A DNA stretch of 64,000 nt, taken from NCBI RefSeq assembly GCF_000296815.2, contig NZ_CAIT01000009.1:620001-684000 (forward strand). Reading direction: 5' to 3'. A program made the position numbers and the translations under genes. The stretch is from Fibrisoma limi BUZ 3. GTDB taxonomy: Bacteria > Bacteroidota > Bacteroidia > Cytophagales > Spirosomataceae. Shown one piece after another: positions 48,369 to 57,628 of this stretch (positions within the stretch are counted from its first letter, which is position 1; every line of letters starts with the position of its first letter). The notes under the pieces are model-generated. The model searched no databases and had not been told where the DNA came from. It was given only the letters and a program-made list of their open reading frames with translations.

Positions 48369-50717
48369 ATGTTCGAACTTGCCCCCGGTGCATTCCGGAA
48401 GATTATTCGAAACCTCTGGCGTTTTTCACTGCTTGGTCTGGTACTCCTGGTTGTGTACATCCTGGCCGTTCAGTTTAACTTCCTTTGGCTTTTTGGAGGC
48501 ATGCCCAGCCTGAAAGCCCTCGAAAACCCCAAAAGCGAACTAGCTTCAGAAGTGTATACAGCCGACAATCAGCTGTTGGGTAAATATTATCTCGAAAACC
48601 GTACGCCCATCGAAATCACGCAGGTTTCGCCCAACGTGGTTTCGGCTCTGCTGGCAACCGAAGATGCCCGCTTTGTTAAGCACTCCGGCATCGATCCGCG
48701 CTCGTTTTTCCGGGTGATCAAGGGTCTGCTGACCGGCGACAGTGGTTCCGGTGGTGGTAGCACGCTGACGCAGCAGGTAGCCAAAAACCTGTTCGATACG
48801 CGTGGGGAAGAGCTGAAGGGAACCCTCGGCGACATTCCCATCATTAAAACCGTTATTGCCAAAACCAAAGAATGGATATTATCGATTCGGCTCGAACGCA
48901 ACTATACGAAGCAGGAGATCATGATGATGTACCTGAACACGGTATCGTTCGGCAACAATACGTTTGGGATTAAAACGGCCGCTAAGACGTACTTTAACAA
49001 GGAGCCGTGGAGCCTGAACATCGAAGAAGCAGCTCTGCTGGTCGGGATGCTTCAGAATCCGTCGCGCTATGATCCGCGCATTTTCGAAGACCGTGCCCTC
49101 CAGCGCCGGAACGTAGTCCTGAGCCAGATGAACAAATACGGCTTTCTCTCGGCCGAGCAGTTTTATACGTATAAGCTTAAGCCGCTCAAGCTGGATTTCA
49201 GCATCGAAAACCAGAATACAGGCATGGGCGCTTACTTCCGATCGGTGATTAAAGATGACATCAAAAGGTGGCTGCAACAGTATAATGAGGAGAATCCCGG
49301 TGCTGAACTGGATCTCTACACCAGTGGCCTGAAGATTTACACAACGATCGATTCGCGCATGCAGACGTACGCCGAAGAAGCCGTCATGCAGAATATGCGC
49401 GATCAGCAACGCAAATTTTACGAACACTGGCGGGGTCGCAATCCCTGGGTTCGTAAAGATGACCGGACGAACAAATACGTCGAAATCTCGGGTTTCATTG
49501 AAACGGTAGCGCGCCGTACTGGCCGATACAAGCAACTTAAGGCGGCTTATGGCGACGATGAGCAGGCGATCTGGCGTGAAATGCGCAAGCCGGTCAAAAT
49601 GAAGGTGTTTGTGTATGGCGGCCGGCGCAATGAGAAAGACACAACGATGAGCCCGCTGGATTCCATTAAGTACTACAAACGGTTGCTTAATACTGGTTTT
49701 ATGTCGATGGACCCGCGTTATGGCTACGTCAAAGCCTGGGTGGGTGGTATCAGCTTCAAGTACATGAAGTTCGACCACGTGCGGCAGAGTCGTCGGCAAC
49801 CGGGTTCTACGTTTAAGCCCTTTGTATACCTGACTGCTCTCGACCAGAGCTTTGTAACGCCCTGTACGCACATTACCGACCAGCCCACTACGTTTGCACC
49901 GTATGAAGACGGCGGTGGCCCCCGCTCCTGGACACCCAAAAATTCGACCGGACGATACAGCTACCGGTCTCTGTCACTGCGAGAAGCCCTGGGCCAGTCG
50001 ATTAATACGGTTAGTGCGCAGTTGATCAAGAAAACAAGAGCCAAAGAGGTTATCAAATACGCACATGACCTGGGTATTACGAGCAAGCTGTACGAAAACC
50101 CAACGCTGTGTCTGGGAACCAGCGATGTGTCCGTCTTTGAAATGGTTGGTGCCTATTGTACATTCGCAAACGGAGGTATTCGGGTGAAACCGATGATGAT
50201 TACGCACATTACCGACAAAAACGGGAACGTACTGAAACGTTTTCATCCCGAAGCCAATCAGGTAATCAGCGCGAACCGGGCCTACGAGATGCTGCACCTC
50301 ATGCGGGGAGCTGTTGAAGAACCGAATGGAACGGCTCAGCGGCTGCGGTCGCAGTATAAATTAACGGAAGGTGGCAACGAAATTGCCGCTAAAACCGGTA
50401 CGACGTCAAACTACTCCGACGCCTGGTTCATGGGCATGACACAGCACCTCGTATCGGGCCTGTGGGTTGGTGGCGACGATCGTTCTATCCACTTCCGGAC
50501 TATCGAACTTGGACAAGGTGGCCGCATGGCCATGCCTGCCTGGGCTATATACATGCAAAAGGTCTACGCCGACCCGACGCTGACACAGTACCGGCCGGAG
50601 CCTTTCCGTAAGCCTAACAACTTTAAGATTGACTGTGGTGGCTTCTATATCGATTCGTCGCAACGTTACGTGCCGCCAAAGGTCGTTCCAGAAGAAGACG
50701 AAGAAATCTTACAATAA
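48369..50717 (+). CDS. mrcA: Bifunctional penicillin-binding protein 1A
   Basis: A 782-aa class A PBP with an N-terminal membrane helix. The GT51 domain (~55-240) shows EDARFVKHSG (catalytic Glu) and GGSTLTQQVAKN. The transpeptidase domain (~440-720) shows QPGSTFKPF (S-x-x-K), GQSINTVSA (S-x-N) and AAKTGTTSNY (K-T-G). It builds and cross-links peptidoglycan. The C-terminus is short and acidic. An overlapping reading frame connects to the glycerate kinase gene. Confidence 0.92.
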   Translation: MFELAPGAFRKIIRNLWRFSLLGLVLLVVYILAVQFNFLWLFGGMPSLKALENPKSELASEVYTADNQLLGKYYLENRTPIEITQVSPNVVSALLATEDARFVKHSGIDPRSFFRVIKGLLTGDSGSGGGSTLTQQVAKNLFDTRGEELKGTLGDIPIIKTVIAKTKEWILSIRLERNYTKQEIMMMYLNTVSFGNNTFGIKTAAKTYFNKEPWSLNIEEAALLVGMLQNPSRYDPRIFEDRALQRRNVVLSQMNKYGFLSAEQFYTYKLKPLKLDFSIENQNTGMGAYFRSVIKDDIKRWLQQYNEENPGAELDLYTSGLKIYTTIDSRMQTYAEEAVMQNMRDQQRKFYEHWRGRNPWVRKDDRTNKYVEISGFIETVARRTGRYKQLKAAYGDDEQAIWREMRKPVKMKVFVYGGRRNEKDTTMSPLDSIKYYKRLLNTGFMSMDPRYGYVKAWVGGISFKYMKFDHVRQSRRQPGSTFKPFVYLTALDQSFVTPCTHITDQPTTFAPYEDGGGPRSWTPKNSTGRYSYRSLSLREALGQSINTVSAQLIKKTRAKEVIKYAHDLGITSKLYENPTLCLGTSDVSVFEMVGAYCTFANGGIRVKPMMITHITDKNGNVLKRFHPEANQVISANRAYEMLHLMRGAVEEPNGTAQRLRSQYKLTEGGNEIAAKTGTTSNYSDAWFMGMTQHLVSGLWVGGDDRSIHFRTIELGQGGRMAMPAWAIYMQKVYADPTLTQYRPEPFRKPNNFKIDCGGFYIDSSQRYVPPKVVPEEDEEILQ

Positions 50718-50722
50718 TGCCC

Positions 50723-50781
50723 GGGCCAAGCTCCAGCTTGGTCGTAATAAACGTTAACATGGTCAGGCTGGAGCTTGGCCC
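50723..50781. repeat. REP-like inverted repeat before the glycerate kinase gene
   Basis: GGGCCAAGCTCCAGC (50723-50737) and its perfect complement (50767-50781) flank a 29-nt loop, and the left arm extends into an inner palindrome CCAAGCTCCAGCTTGG. It stands between PBP1A and the kinase start. It may be a REP-type element, an mRNA hairpin or a terminator; there is no T run. Confidence 0.55.
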
Positions 50782-50788
50782 AGACGTA

Positions 50789-51925
50789 ATGCGTGTCGTT
50801 CTTGCTCCCGATAAATTTCGCGGCTCACTAACGGCTCGGCAAGTTGCCGACGCTATGGCAGAGGGGGTACGGTTAGCGTATCCGAATGCTGATGTAGTTA
50901 CGTTGCCTTTGGCGGACGGGGGCGAAGGTACGGCCGAGGTGCTAACTGAAGCGACTGGCGGCAACTGGTATACCGCACCGGTTCATGATCCGCTGGGTCG
51001 ATCCATTAGCGCCGGGTATGGCATCTCGGGCGATGGGCAGGCTACGGCGTTTATTGAAATGGCTCAGGCGTCAGGTTTACGGTTACTGAGTGCAACGGAA
51101 CGTAATCCGCTTCATGCCAGTAGTGTTGGCACTGGTGAACTGATACAGGCGGCTATCGCTTCGGGAGCCCAGCGCATTATTCTGGGCATTGGCGGAAGTG
51201 CAACCAACGACGCCGGAATTGGTATGGCTTCGGCACTGGGCTGGCGTTTCCAGGATGAAAATGGACAGGAACTTCCTCCGACCGGCAGGTCATTAGCCCA
51301 CATTTCCCGGATTATTCCGCCGACCAATCCCATTCCAGACGGTATTTCAATTTCTGTAGCCTGCGACGTAACCAATCCACTCGCCGGACTTAATGGAGCG
51401 GCCTTTATTTATGGTCCTCAGAAAGGGGCAAATCCCTCAATGGTTGCAGAACTGGACAATGGACTGGTTCACTTCGCCAATTTGGTCAAGCAGCAGTTTG
51501 GCGTTGATCTGGCAGATGTTGCGGGTGCTGGGGCGGCTGGGGGCTTAGGAGCCGGGGCGATGTTCTTCTTACAGGCTGATCTGAAACCCGGCGTTGACGT
51601 AGTATTGGATGCCGTTGCTTTTGAGCAGCACGTTGCCCAGGCTGACCTGGTGATTACCGGCGAAGGAAAGATGGACGAGCAGACGTTACAGGGCAAACTG
51701 CTCATGGGTGTTGCCAGCCGGGCACAAAAGGCCAGGGTTCCAACCATTGCGCTTTGCGGTACCCTCGATATTACGCCGGCCGATATGGATACGTTAGGGC
51801 TGGTTGCCGCCTTCTCCATTCTAAATCGACCTCAAACACTTGATGAAGCGGTAACGCATGCTTACACGGATCTCCGTCAGGCAACCTTTGCCGCCGTTCG
51901 ATTGTTTTTTAACGGGGCTTATTGA
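50789..51925 (+). CDS. Glycerate kinase (GckA/GarK type)
   Basis: A ~378-aa type II glycerate kinase producing 2- or 3-phosphoglycerate. Motifs: APDKFRGSLTARQVA, LPLADGGEGTAEVL, RIILGIGGSATNDAGIGMA, GAGAAGGLGAGAMFFL and ITGEGKMDEQT. The ATG at 50789 begins exactly at the conserved MRVVLAPDKF. An upstream ATG would translate through the inverted repeat. Confidence 0.92.
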   Translation: MRVVLAPDKFRGSLTARQVADAMAEGVRLAYPNADVVTLPLADGGEGTAEVLTEATGGNWYTAPVHDPLGRSISAGYGISGDGQATAFIEMAQASGLRLLSATERNPLHASSVGTGELIQAAIASGAQRIILGIGGSATNDAGIGMASALGWRFQDENGQELPPTGRSLAHISRIIPPTNPIPDGISISVACDVTNPLAGLNGAAFIYGPQKGANPSMVAELDNGLVHFANLVKQQFGVDLADVAGAGAAGGLGAGAMFFLQADLKPGVDVVLDAVAFEQHVAQADLVITGEGKMDEQTLQGKLLMGVASRAQKARVPTIALCGTLDITPADMDTLGLVAAFSILNRPQTLDEAVTHAYTDLRQATFAAVRLFFNGAY

Positions 51926-52016
51926 CTTCCATCAGTTCTTCAAAGCACCTAAAAGACCGTTGTCTTTTTGCTAATCTGTATATTCCAGAACGACAGCAGA
52001 GAACCTGCATAAATCC

Positions 52017-53834
52017 GTGAAATCTGTGGCCGAATTTGACTATAAGAAGGAATTGGCGAAAATTCCGCATGAACCGGGGGTTTACCGGTACTTCGACGCA
52101 TCCGGCGAAGTAATTTATGTCGGTAAAGCCAAAGACCTTAAGAACCGCGTCAGCAGCTATTTTGTCAAGTCGAATCAACATGACCGCAAAACAACCCGGC
52201 TGGTCAGTCAGATTCGCAAAATTGAATTTACCATTGTCCATACAGAGTTTGATGCGCTCCTGCTCGAAAATCAACTCATCAAACGCTATCAGCCCAAATT
52301 CAATATTCTGTTACGTGATGACAAGACGTATCCGTTTGTATGCGTAACGAACGAGCATTTTCCACGCGTCATCACAACCCGCCGTATCGATCGTAGCCAG
52401 GGTACGTTTTATGGCCCCTTCGCGAACCTGAAGCCGATGTACACGGTGCTGGATATGTTCAGCCAGTTGTTCACGATCCGAACCTGTAACTACAACTTGG
52501 CGCCGGAGAATATTGAAGCGGGTAAGTTTAAGGTGTGTCTGGAATACCACATCGGCAACTGCAAAGGTCCCTGCGAAGGAAAACAACCGGAAGCTGATTA
52601 CGATAAGGATATCGAACAGGTGCATCATATTCTGAAGGGCCACTTAAAGCCTGCGCAGGATTATTTTAAAAGCCGGATGATCGAAGCGGCTCAGGATCTT
52701 GCGTTTGAGCAGGCGCAGCACTACAAGGAGAAAATGGATCTTCTCCAACGTTTCCAGAGTAAATCGACGGTCGTAAACCCGAAAATTGCCGACGCTGACG
52801 TATTTACCATTGCCTCCGATGAAGCCTGCGCCTACATTAATTTCATGAAGGTGGCCAATGGTACCATCATTCAGACGCACACGGTAGAGGTAAAGAAAAA
52901 GCTGGACGAAACCGACGCTGATCTGCTTACAATGATGATCATTGAATTTCGCGAGCAATACGGTAGTCAGGCGAAGGAGATTATTTCAAATATTCCGCTC
53001 GACGTTGATCTGAAAGCCGAAGTGACTGTACCGCAGATTGGCGACAAAAAGAAACTGCTGGATATGTCGCTGAAGAACGTACTGTACTTCCGGCGCGAAC
53101 GGCAGGAACGCGCGGCTGCTGAAGCCACGGCCAATGCCAGCAAAAAAGATCGCGTACTGATACGGCTGAAACAGGATCTTCAGTTAAAGAACATCCCTAA
53201 CCGGATTGAGTGCTTTGATAACTCCAATATTCAGGGTACCAATCCCGTATCAGCAATGGTCTGTTTTATTGGAGGAAAGCCTGCCAATAAGGAATATCGG
53301 CATTTTTCGATAAAGACCGTAGTTGGTCCTAATGACTTCGCCAGCATGCACGAGGTTGTGACTCGGCGCTATACCCGGGTACTGGAAGAAGGTACTGATC
53401 TGCCCGATCTGATTGTGATCGACGGTGGTAAAGGGCAACTTAGTGCCGCCTGCGACGCGTTGAAGGATCTGGATTTGTACGGCAAAATCCCAATCATTGG
53501 CATTGCGAAACGGCTGGAAGAGATCTATTTTCCCGAAGATAGTCTGCCTCTTTATATCGACAAGAAGTCTGAATCGCTGAAATTGATCCAGCGAATTCGT
53601 GATGAAGCCCACCGTTTCGCTATTACGTATCACCGCGATAAACGGAGCCGTAATAGTTTGATCAGTGAGTTGGAGAACGTAGAGGGAATTGGCAAGAAAA
53701 CAGCCGCTAAGTTGCTGAAATACTTTAAAGGCGTAAAGAAGATTCGGGAAGCGCCGATTGACCAGATCGCTGAAGTTGTTGGTAAAGATAAAGCCAATAA
53801 GCTGAAACAGTATTTTGAAGCCATGGAGCAGTGA
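52017..53834 (+). CDS. uvrC: Excinuclease ABC subunit C
   Basis: A 605-aa nucleotide-excision repair nuclease. Domains in order: GIY-YIG (~11-90; HEPGVYRYFDASGEVIYVG), UVR (~210-245), the RNase H-like UvrC domain (~370-530; NRIECFDNSNIQGT, DLIVIDGGKGQL) and a C-terminal helix-hairpin-helix (VEGIGKKTAAKLL). Translation starts at a GTG, since there is no in-frame ATG nearby. Confidence 0.96.
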   Translation: MKSVAEFDYKKELAKIPHEPGVYRYFDASGEVIYVGKAKDLKNRVSSYFVKSNQHDRKTTRLVSQIRKIEFTIVHTEFDALLLENQLIKRYQPKFNILLRDDKTYPFVCVTNEHFPRVITTRRIDRSQGTFYGPFANLKPMYTVLDMFSQLFTIRTCNYNLAPENIEAGKFKVCLEYHIGNCKGPCEGKQPEADYDKDIEQVHHILKGHLKPAQDYFKSRMIEAAQDLAFEQAQHYKEKMDLLQRFQSKSTVVNPKIADADVFTIASDEACAYINFMKVANGTIIQTHTVEVKKKLDETDADLLTMMIIEFREQYGSQAKEIISNIPLDVDLKAEVTVPQIGDKKKLLDMSLKNVLYFRRERQERAAAEATANASKKDRVLIRLKQDLQLKNIPNRIECFDNSNIQGTNPVSAMVCFIGGKPANKEYRHFSIKTVVGPNDFASMHEVVTRRYTRVLEEGTDLPDLIVIDGGKGQLSAACDALKDLDLYGKIPIIGIAKRLEEIYFPEDSLPLYIDKKSESLKLIQRIRDEAHRFAITYHRDKRSRNSLISELENVEGIGKKTAAKLLKYFKGVKKIREAPIDQIAEVVGKDKANKLKQYFEAMEQ

Positions 53835-53864
53835 CTCTTTACTACTATCAGTTATGCCATAACG

Positions 53865-53893
53865 AAAAAGGCGGCCATTGGGGCCGCCTTTTT
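53865..53893. terminator. Bidirectional terminator between uvrC and gldN
   Basis: A perfect 12-bp stem (AAAAAGGCGGCC and complement) with a 5-nt loop has A5/T5 at its ends. It serves both convergent genes. Confidence 0.85.
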
Positions 53894-53907
53894 CATAACA
53901 CAAATTC

Positions 53908-54978
53908 TTAGTACTCCCAGAGGCTGTGCTCCGTTTCCATCAGTTCCTGCTCCAGTTGGTACGACTTCAGCAAGCCTTCCCGCTCACCACCGTACATACC
54001 GATCAGGTCCTTATCTTCCGGATTGGCTACTTTGTAGATCCGTCCGTAGAACAAACGCAGATCGAAGGCATCGGCCAGGTTTTTGTGCTGGGCCTGGTTC
54101 TGGGGGTTATACCAGATAAACTTCTTCGGGTCACTACGGAAGAGCTTGTCCAGATCTTTCCACTTGAAATACGCAATAGGTACCTCAAATCCAGCCGGGT
54201 TTTTATCAGCAGGAAGAATCAGGCCAACCGATTGAATATCGTAATACAGGCGTGAACGCTTCCGATCAAAAACCCAGTCCTCCTTAATCTCCAGCAGATT
54301 GATTTCTTTGGCGAAGAACTCATCACCAGAAAGTGCTGTCGTTGAAGCTAGTGCCGATGAATCAACCTTAGGCTCTTCCACAACCGGCTGGGTTGGCTTA
54401 GCCTTACCTTTGCCTTTGCTGTTTTTAGCCGTTGCGGTCGACTTTTTCTTTACTGGAGCCCCCCAGCCATCATCGGCCGGCTCAGGTGCGGCAGCTTTCT
54501 TAGGAGCCGGTGCCCCCCAGCCGTCATCAGCCGGCTTTTTGGCATCTTTCTTGGGCGTTCCCCAACCATCATCTTTACCGGCTGCACCTTCTTCTTTAAA
54601 TCCAGCCGCGATTTCTTCTGCCGACAGACCACCGCCCGAATTAGGCACCAGTAGTTTCTCGTGTATCTTTTCGAGTGGAATCTTCGTCGTCAGGGAGTCA
54701 GTCGTATACGCATCAATCAGACCGGCTTTCACCGCTTCGATGAGGTACTTCGAGATCTCATTATTTTTCGAGAACATTGACTGATTCTGTTTCTCCTTCA
54801 GGTCAACCCGACGCCAAAGGGTCTTCTTCATCATAATGTCGTTCTCGTTGATGGGCCGAACCGATAAGTCGTTGGTGCCATTGCTGGCCTTTTCCTGCGC
54901 CACCGAATCTACACTACCCAAGGCCAGCGTAGCGAACGCCAGCACACCGGCAAACCGAATCGTTCCTGTTTGTTTCAT
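53908..54978 (-). CDS. gldN: Gliding motility / T9SS protein GldN
   Basis: A ~356-aa exported protein (signal ending GSVDSVAQ). GldN/PorN blocks include ENDIMMKKTLWRRVDLKEKQN, SLTTKIPLEKIHEKLLV, and the C-terminal LLEIKEDWVFDRKRSRLYYDIQ and LRLFYGRIY. In T9SS it forms a ring with GldK at the outer membrane. The middle holds an unusual disordered insert (~135-205) with three DDGWG(A/T)P units and Lys/Ala stretches. Last gene of gldKLMN. Confidence 0.93.
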   Translation of the reverse strand: MKQTGTIRFAGVLAFATLALGSVDSVAQEKASNGTNDLSVRPINENDIMMKKTLWRRVDLKEKQNQSMFSKNNEISKYLIEAVKAGLIDAYTTDSLTTKIPLEKIHEKLLVPNSGGGLSAEEIAAGFKEEGAAGKDDGWGTPKKDAKKPADDGWGAPAPKKAAAPEPADDGWGAPVKKKSTATAKNSKGKGKAKPTQPVVEEPKVDSSALASTTALSGDEFFAKEINLLEIKEDWVFDRKRSRLYYDIQSVGLILPADKNPAGFEVPIAYFKWKDLDKLFRSDPKKFIWYNPQNQAQHKNLADAFDLRLFYGRIYKVANPEDKDLIGMYGGEREGLLKSYQLEQELMETEHSLWEY

Positions 54979-55035
54979 GGCCACTGTCTGTGTTATCAAT
55001 CTTCTTCTTAACGGATTAGTATCCGCTTTAGTACC

Positions 55036-56628
55036 TTAATACAACGAAACTTGCTGAAGCGGGCTACCCATCGGGACCTCACTAATTTCGCCCCGGAAAT
55101 TCTGACGCTGCACACCGTCCACCTGAATTACCAGACGATCGCCCGGTTGAGCTTCAGCCGCTAGTGCCGAGATTGAACCACCACCAGCACCAAGCTGCAC
55201 CCCCTGTACCCGCCGTGTACCGCGTACAAGGCTGACCGTCATCCCTGACACCCGGAACCGGGCATCATTCGGTGCATAGTTAGCAAAGCTCGGATCAGCC
55301 ACTGCTCTAACGCTAACACTACGAGCCGCCGTAACCGGTACGCCACGTGGATCCGTAGCCGGACGACCACCGACAACGTATTCCAGGGTCGGGCGCGGTA
55401 CTCGGTTTACGCGGAAAGGCTCCGTACCAAGCAGGTTACCTCCATTGCTGATATTCAACCGAAGCGAGGCTGCCGAAGGAACAATCGTAATTTTTCCTTT
55501 CTCACCAGACTGAATAACCGATCCACCATCAGCCGAAAACGAAGGGTTCCACAAAGCGCCTAACTGTGGGCTCTGAATGCTCAGTTTGTTCTCGCAACCC
55601 AGGTACAGCGGAGGCATAGTACCCGTTTCGATCTGATACGATGGCTTGGCAACAAAGTATTCCTGGTTGAAGGTTACCGTCTTGCTTTCGCCATTCGGCT
55701 GCTGGTACGAGATGTTACCCGTCAGCACCCGGCGAGCCAGACCATTCTTATCATAAGCGCCACCCTGCGCCGTAAATTCGATGATACCACGGCCATCCTG
55801 TACACGTACCGGGCCACCATTCAAGCTCATCCGAGGCTGGATACCCGACGATGAAGCGGCCAGGAACATTTCTCCTTTGAACTTGGTACCCGCCACAACG
55901 ACTTTTGACTCCATGCTCAGCATCGCCAGAATCTTGTCGAATTTAACGTCCTGTGCACCGACTTTCGTCGCCAGGTAGTTCAACGTTTCGCCTTCAATCC
56001 GGCGGATGTCCGATTGACGCTGCGTCAGAACCGCCAAAGCTGCCGGAACCGGCGTTTGGGCAAAGTTCAGTTCCGCAAAATCTTTACGGCGTTGCTCCGG
56101 TGAGCGAACCGCAATTGGGTCTTCCTTTCCGTCCAAAGCCAGTGATCCGTATTTTGTTGGCGTATACTTCGACAGGTTCTGAATATACTGATCCAGTTGC
56201 TGCTTCAGCTTATACGCTTCGCCGTTACGGTTAGGGCCAACCATAATCCCGGCTACGCCTTCTTCTTCGCTCGGGTTCTTGATGTTACCAGATTCGTCGA
56301 GGCCGCCACCGGCTTCGGTAATAATCCGCTCTTTCAGGGCGTCCAGGTCAGCAACAATGGTTGCCGTCATTTTACGAACTTCTTCGGCCTGACGAACAAC
56401 GGCCAGATCAGCCGCGCGATTACCGGATTTCTCAACCGTTTGCTGAATGCTCGCGAATGTGTTTTGATTGACTTTGTTAGCCGCCCCTGTCGATTGCTCC
56501 AAACTGTTATTCAGCAGGATGAATTTCTCCAGCAAAGCCGAACTGACTTGTAAAGCCAGCATAGCGGTCAATACCAGATACATCATCCCGATCATTTTCT
56601 GACGGGGTGTCTCTTTTGCGCCTGCCAT
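55036..56628 (-). CDS. gldM: Gliding motility / T9SS motor protein GldM
   Basis: A 530-aa inner-membrane protein with one N-terminal helix (KMIGMMYLVLTAMLALQVS) and a long periplasmic part with four domains. The sequence matches GldM/PorM throughout, e.g. ARRVLTGNISYQQPNGES and LEYVVGGRPATDPRGVPV. With GldL it forms the proton-driven motor of T9SS and crosses the periplasm to GldKN. Confidence 0.95.
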   Translation of the reverse strand: MAGAKETPRQKMIGMMYLVLTAMLALQVSSALLEKFILLNNSLEQSTGAANKVNQNTFASIQQTVEKSGNRAADLAVVRQAEEVRKMTATIVADLDALKERIITEAGGGLDESGNIKNPSEEEGVAGIMVGPNRNGEAYKLKQQLDQYIQNLSKYTPTKYGSLALDGKEDPIAVRSPEQRRKDFAELNFAQTPVPAALAVLTQRQSDIRRIEGETLNYLATKVGAQDVKFDKILAMLSMESKVVVAGTKFKGEMFLAASSSGIQPRMSLNGGPVRVQDGRGIIEFTAQGGAYDKNGLARRVLTGNISYQQPNGESKTVTFNQEYFVAKPSYQIETGTMPPLYLGCENKLSIQSPQLGALWNPSFSADGGSVIQSGEKGKITIVPSAASLRLNISNGGNLLGTEPFRVNRVPRPTLEYVVGGRPATDPRGVPVTAARSVSVRAVADPSFANYAPNDARFRVSGMTVSLVRGTRRVQGVQLGAGGGSISALAAEAQPGDRLVIQVDGVQRQNFRGEISEVPMGSPLQQVSLY

Positions 56629-56755
56629 AAATTATGGTAGAATACTGTAAGTGAAGTTGTTAAGCCTACGGTTTACAGTTTACTGGTTTCTGTTACATTC
56701 TCTACGGAACGCTAACCGAACCGAAAACAGTAAACCGCAAACCTATAACGAATAA

Positions 56756-57568
56756 TTATTGACCACGCATGGCCGTCAACATGCTACCATATACGTTGTT
56801 CAACGATGCCAGGTTGCCGGTCAGCTTAGCCAGTTCGTTCTTAAACTGTTGCGTATCGCGGCTCGCATCGGCCATGTTTTCCATTGCTGATGTCAGGCTA
56901 CCATAGAACGCGTTCATGGCTTTCAGGTGCTTGTTCGTGTCCTGAAGCTCCAGTTCATAGACAGCGTTCAGCGCCCCCATGTTTTTCGTTACTTTCTGGA
57001 ACTGATCGCGGTAGTCTTTAGCATCGGTCGTTGCATCAGCCATTGAGTTCATAGCCGAGATAGCCGTACCATACGACTTGTTCATTTCAGTAATCGACTG
57101 AGAGGCTGATTTTACGTTACGAGCGTAGTCGTTAGTAGCCACCGTAGCCTCAGTCAGGTCCGATAGTTTCGATACCGTATCGTTCAGGCTGCGGAAACCC
57201 GTACCCAGTTTCTCAAACACATCAGGCGTAACTTTAGCCTGTGCCAGCATCTGATCCATATTGGCTGTCAGGCCGTTGGCCTGCGGAGTTGCCTTGCGCT
57301 GAGGCAGCTCACCTTTGTAATCGTCGGCCAACTCAGGATAAACGCGGGTCCAGTCATAATCGTCTGAGACCGCTGGGCGAACGAAACTTTGAATGGCGTA
57401 GATGGCAAAAATGACGGCTTCCACAATCAGACCGACCGTAAGCAGCCAACTCAATGAATTAATATGCTGAATCTTTGCCATTGCGCCCAGGACGACAACA
57501 GCGGCACCTGCACTGTAAATAGTTGGTATTAAACGATCCCAAAGGAAATTTGCTTTTCCTGCTGCCAT
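56756..57568 (-). CDS. gldL: Gliding motility / T9SS motor protein GldL
   Basis: A 270-aa protein with two membrane helices (YSAGAAVVVLGAMA; WLLTVGLIVEAVIFAIYAI, with the conserved Glu of the proton path) and a long cytoplasmic tail. The tail (~150-270) has two to three copies of an AM-x-x-MADA-(T/S)-x-D unit followed by LNxVY, indicating a repeated helical domain. It precedes gldM. Confidence 0.94.
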   Translation of the reverse strand: MAAGKANFLWDRLIPTIYSAGAAVVVLGAMAKIQHINSLSWLLTVGLIVEAVIFAIYAIQSFVRPAVSDDYDWTRVYPELADDYKGELPQRKATPQANGLTANMDQMLAQAKVTPDVFEKLGTGFRSLNDTVSKLSDLTEATVATNDYARNVKSASQSITEMNKSYGTAISAMNSMADATTDAKDYRDQFQKVTKNMGALNAVYELELQDTNKHLKAMNAFYGSLTSAMENMADASRDTQQFKNELAKLTGNLASLNNVYGSMLTAMRGQ

Positions 57569-57628
57569 GATAAGCGATTGTTGTGTTAAACGGGTAATTG
57601 ATTTTCGTGTATAGTCAGGGGTATTGTA

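Noticed and set aside
48879-49871. 330-aa frame on the minus strand inside PBP1A
   Set aside because: Antisense shadow of a well-supported gene.
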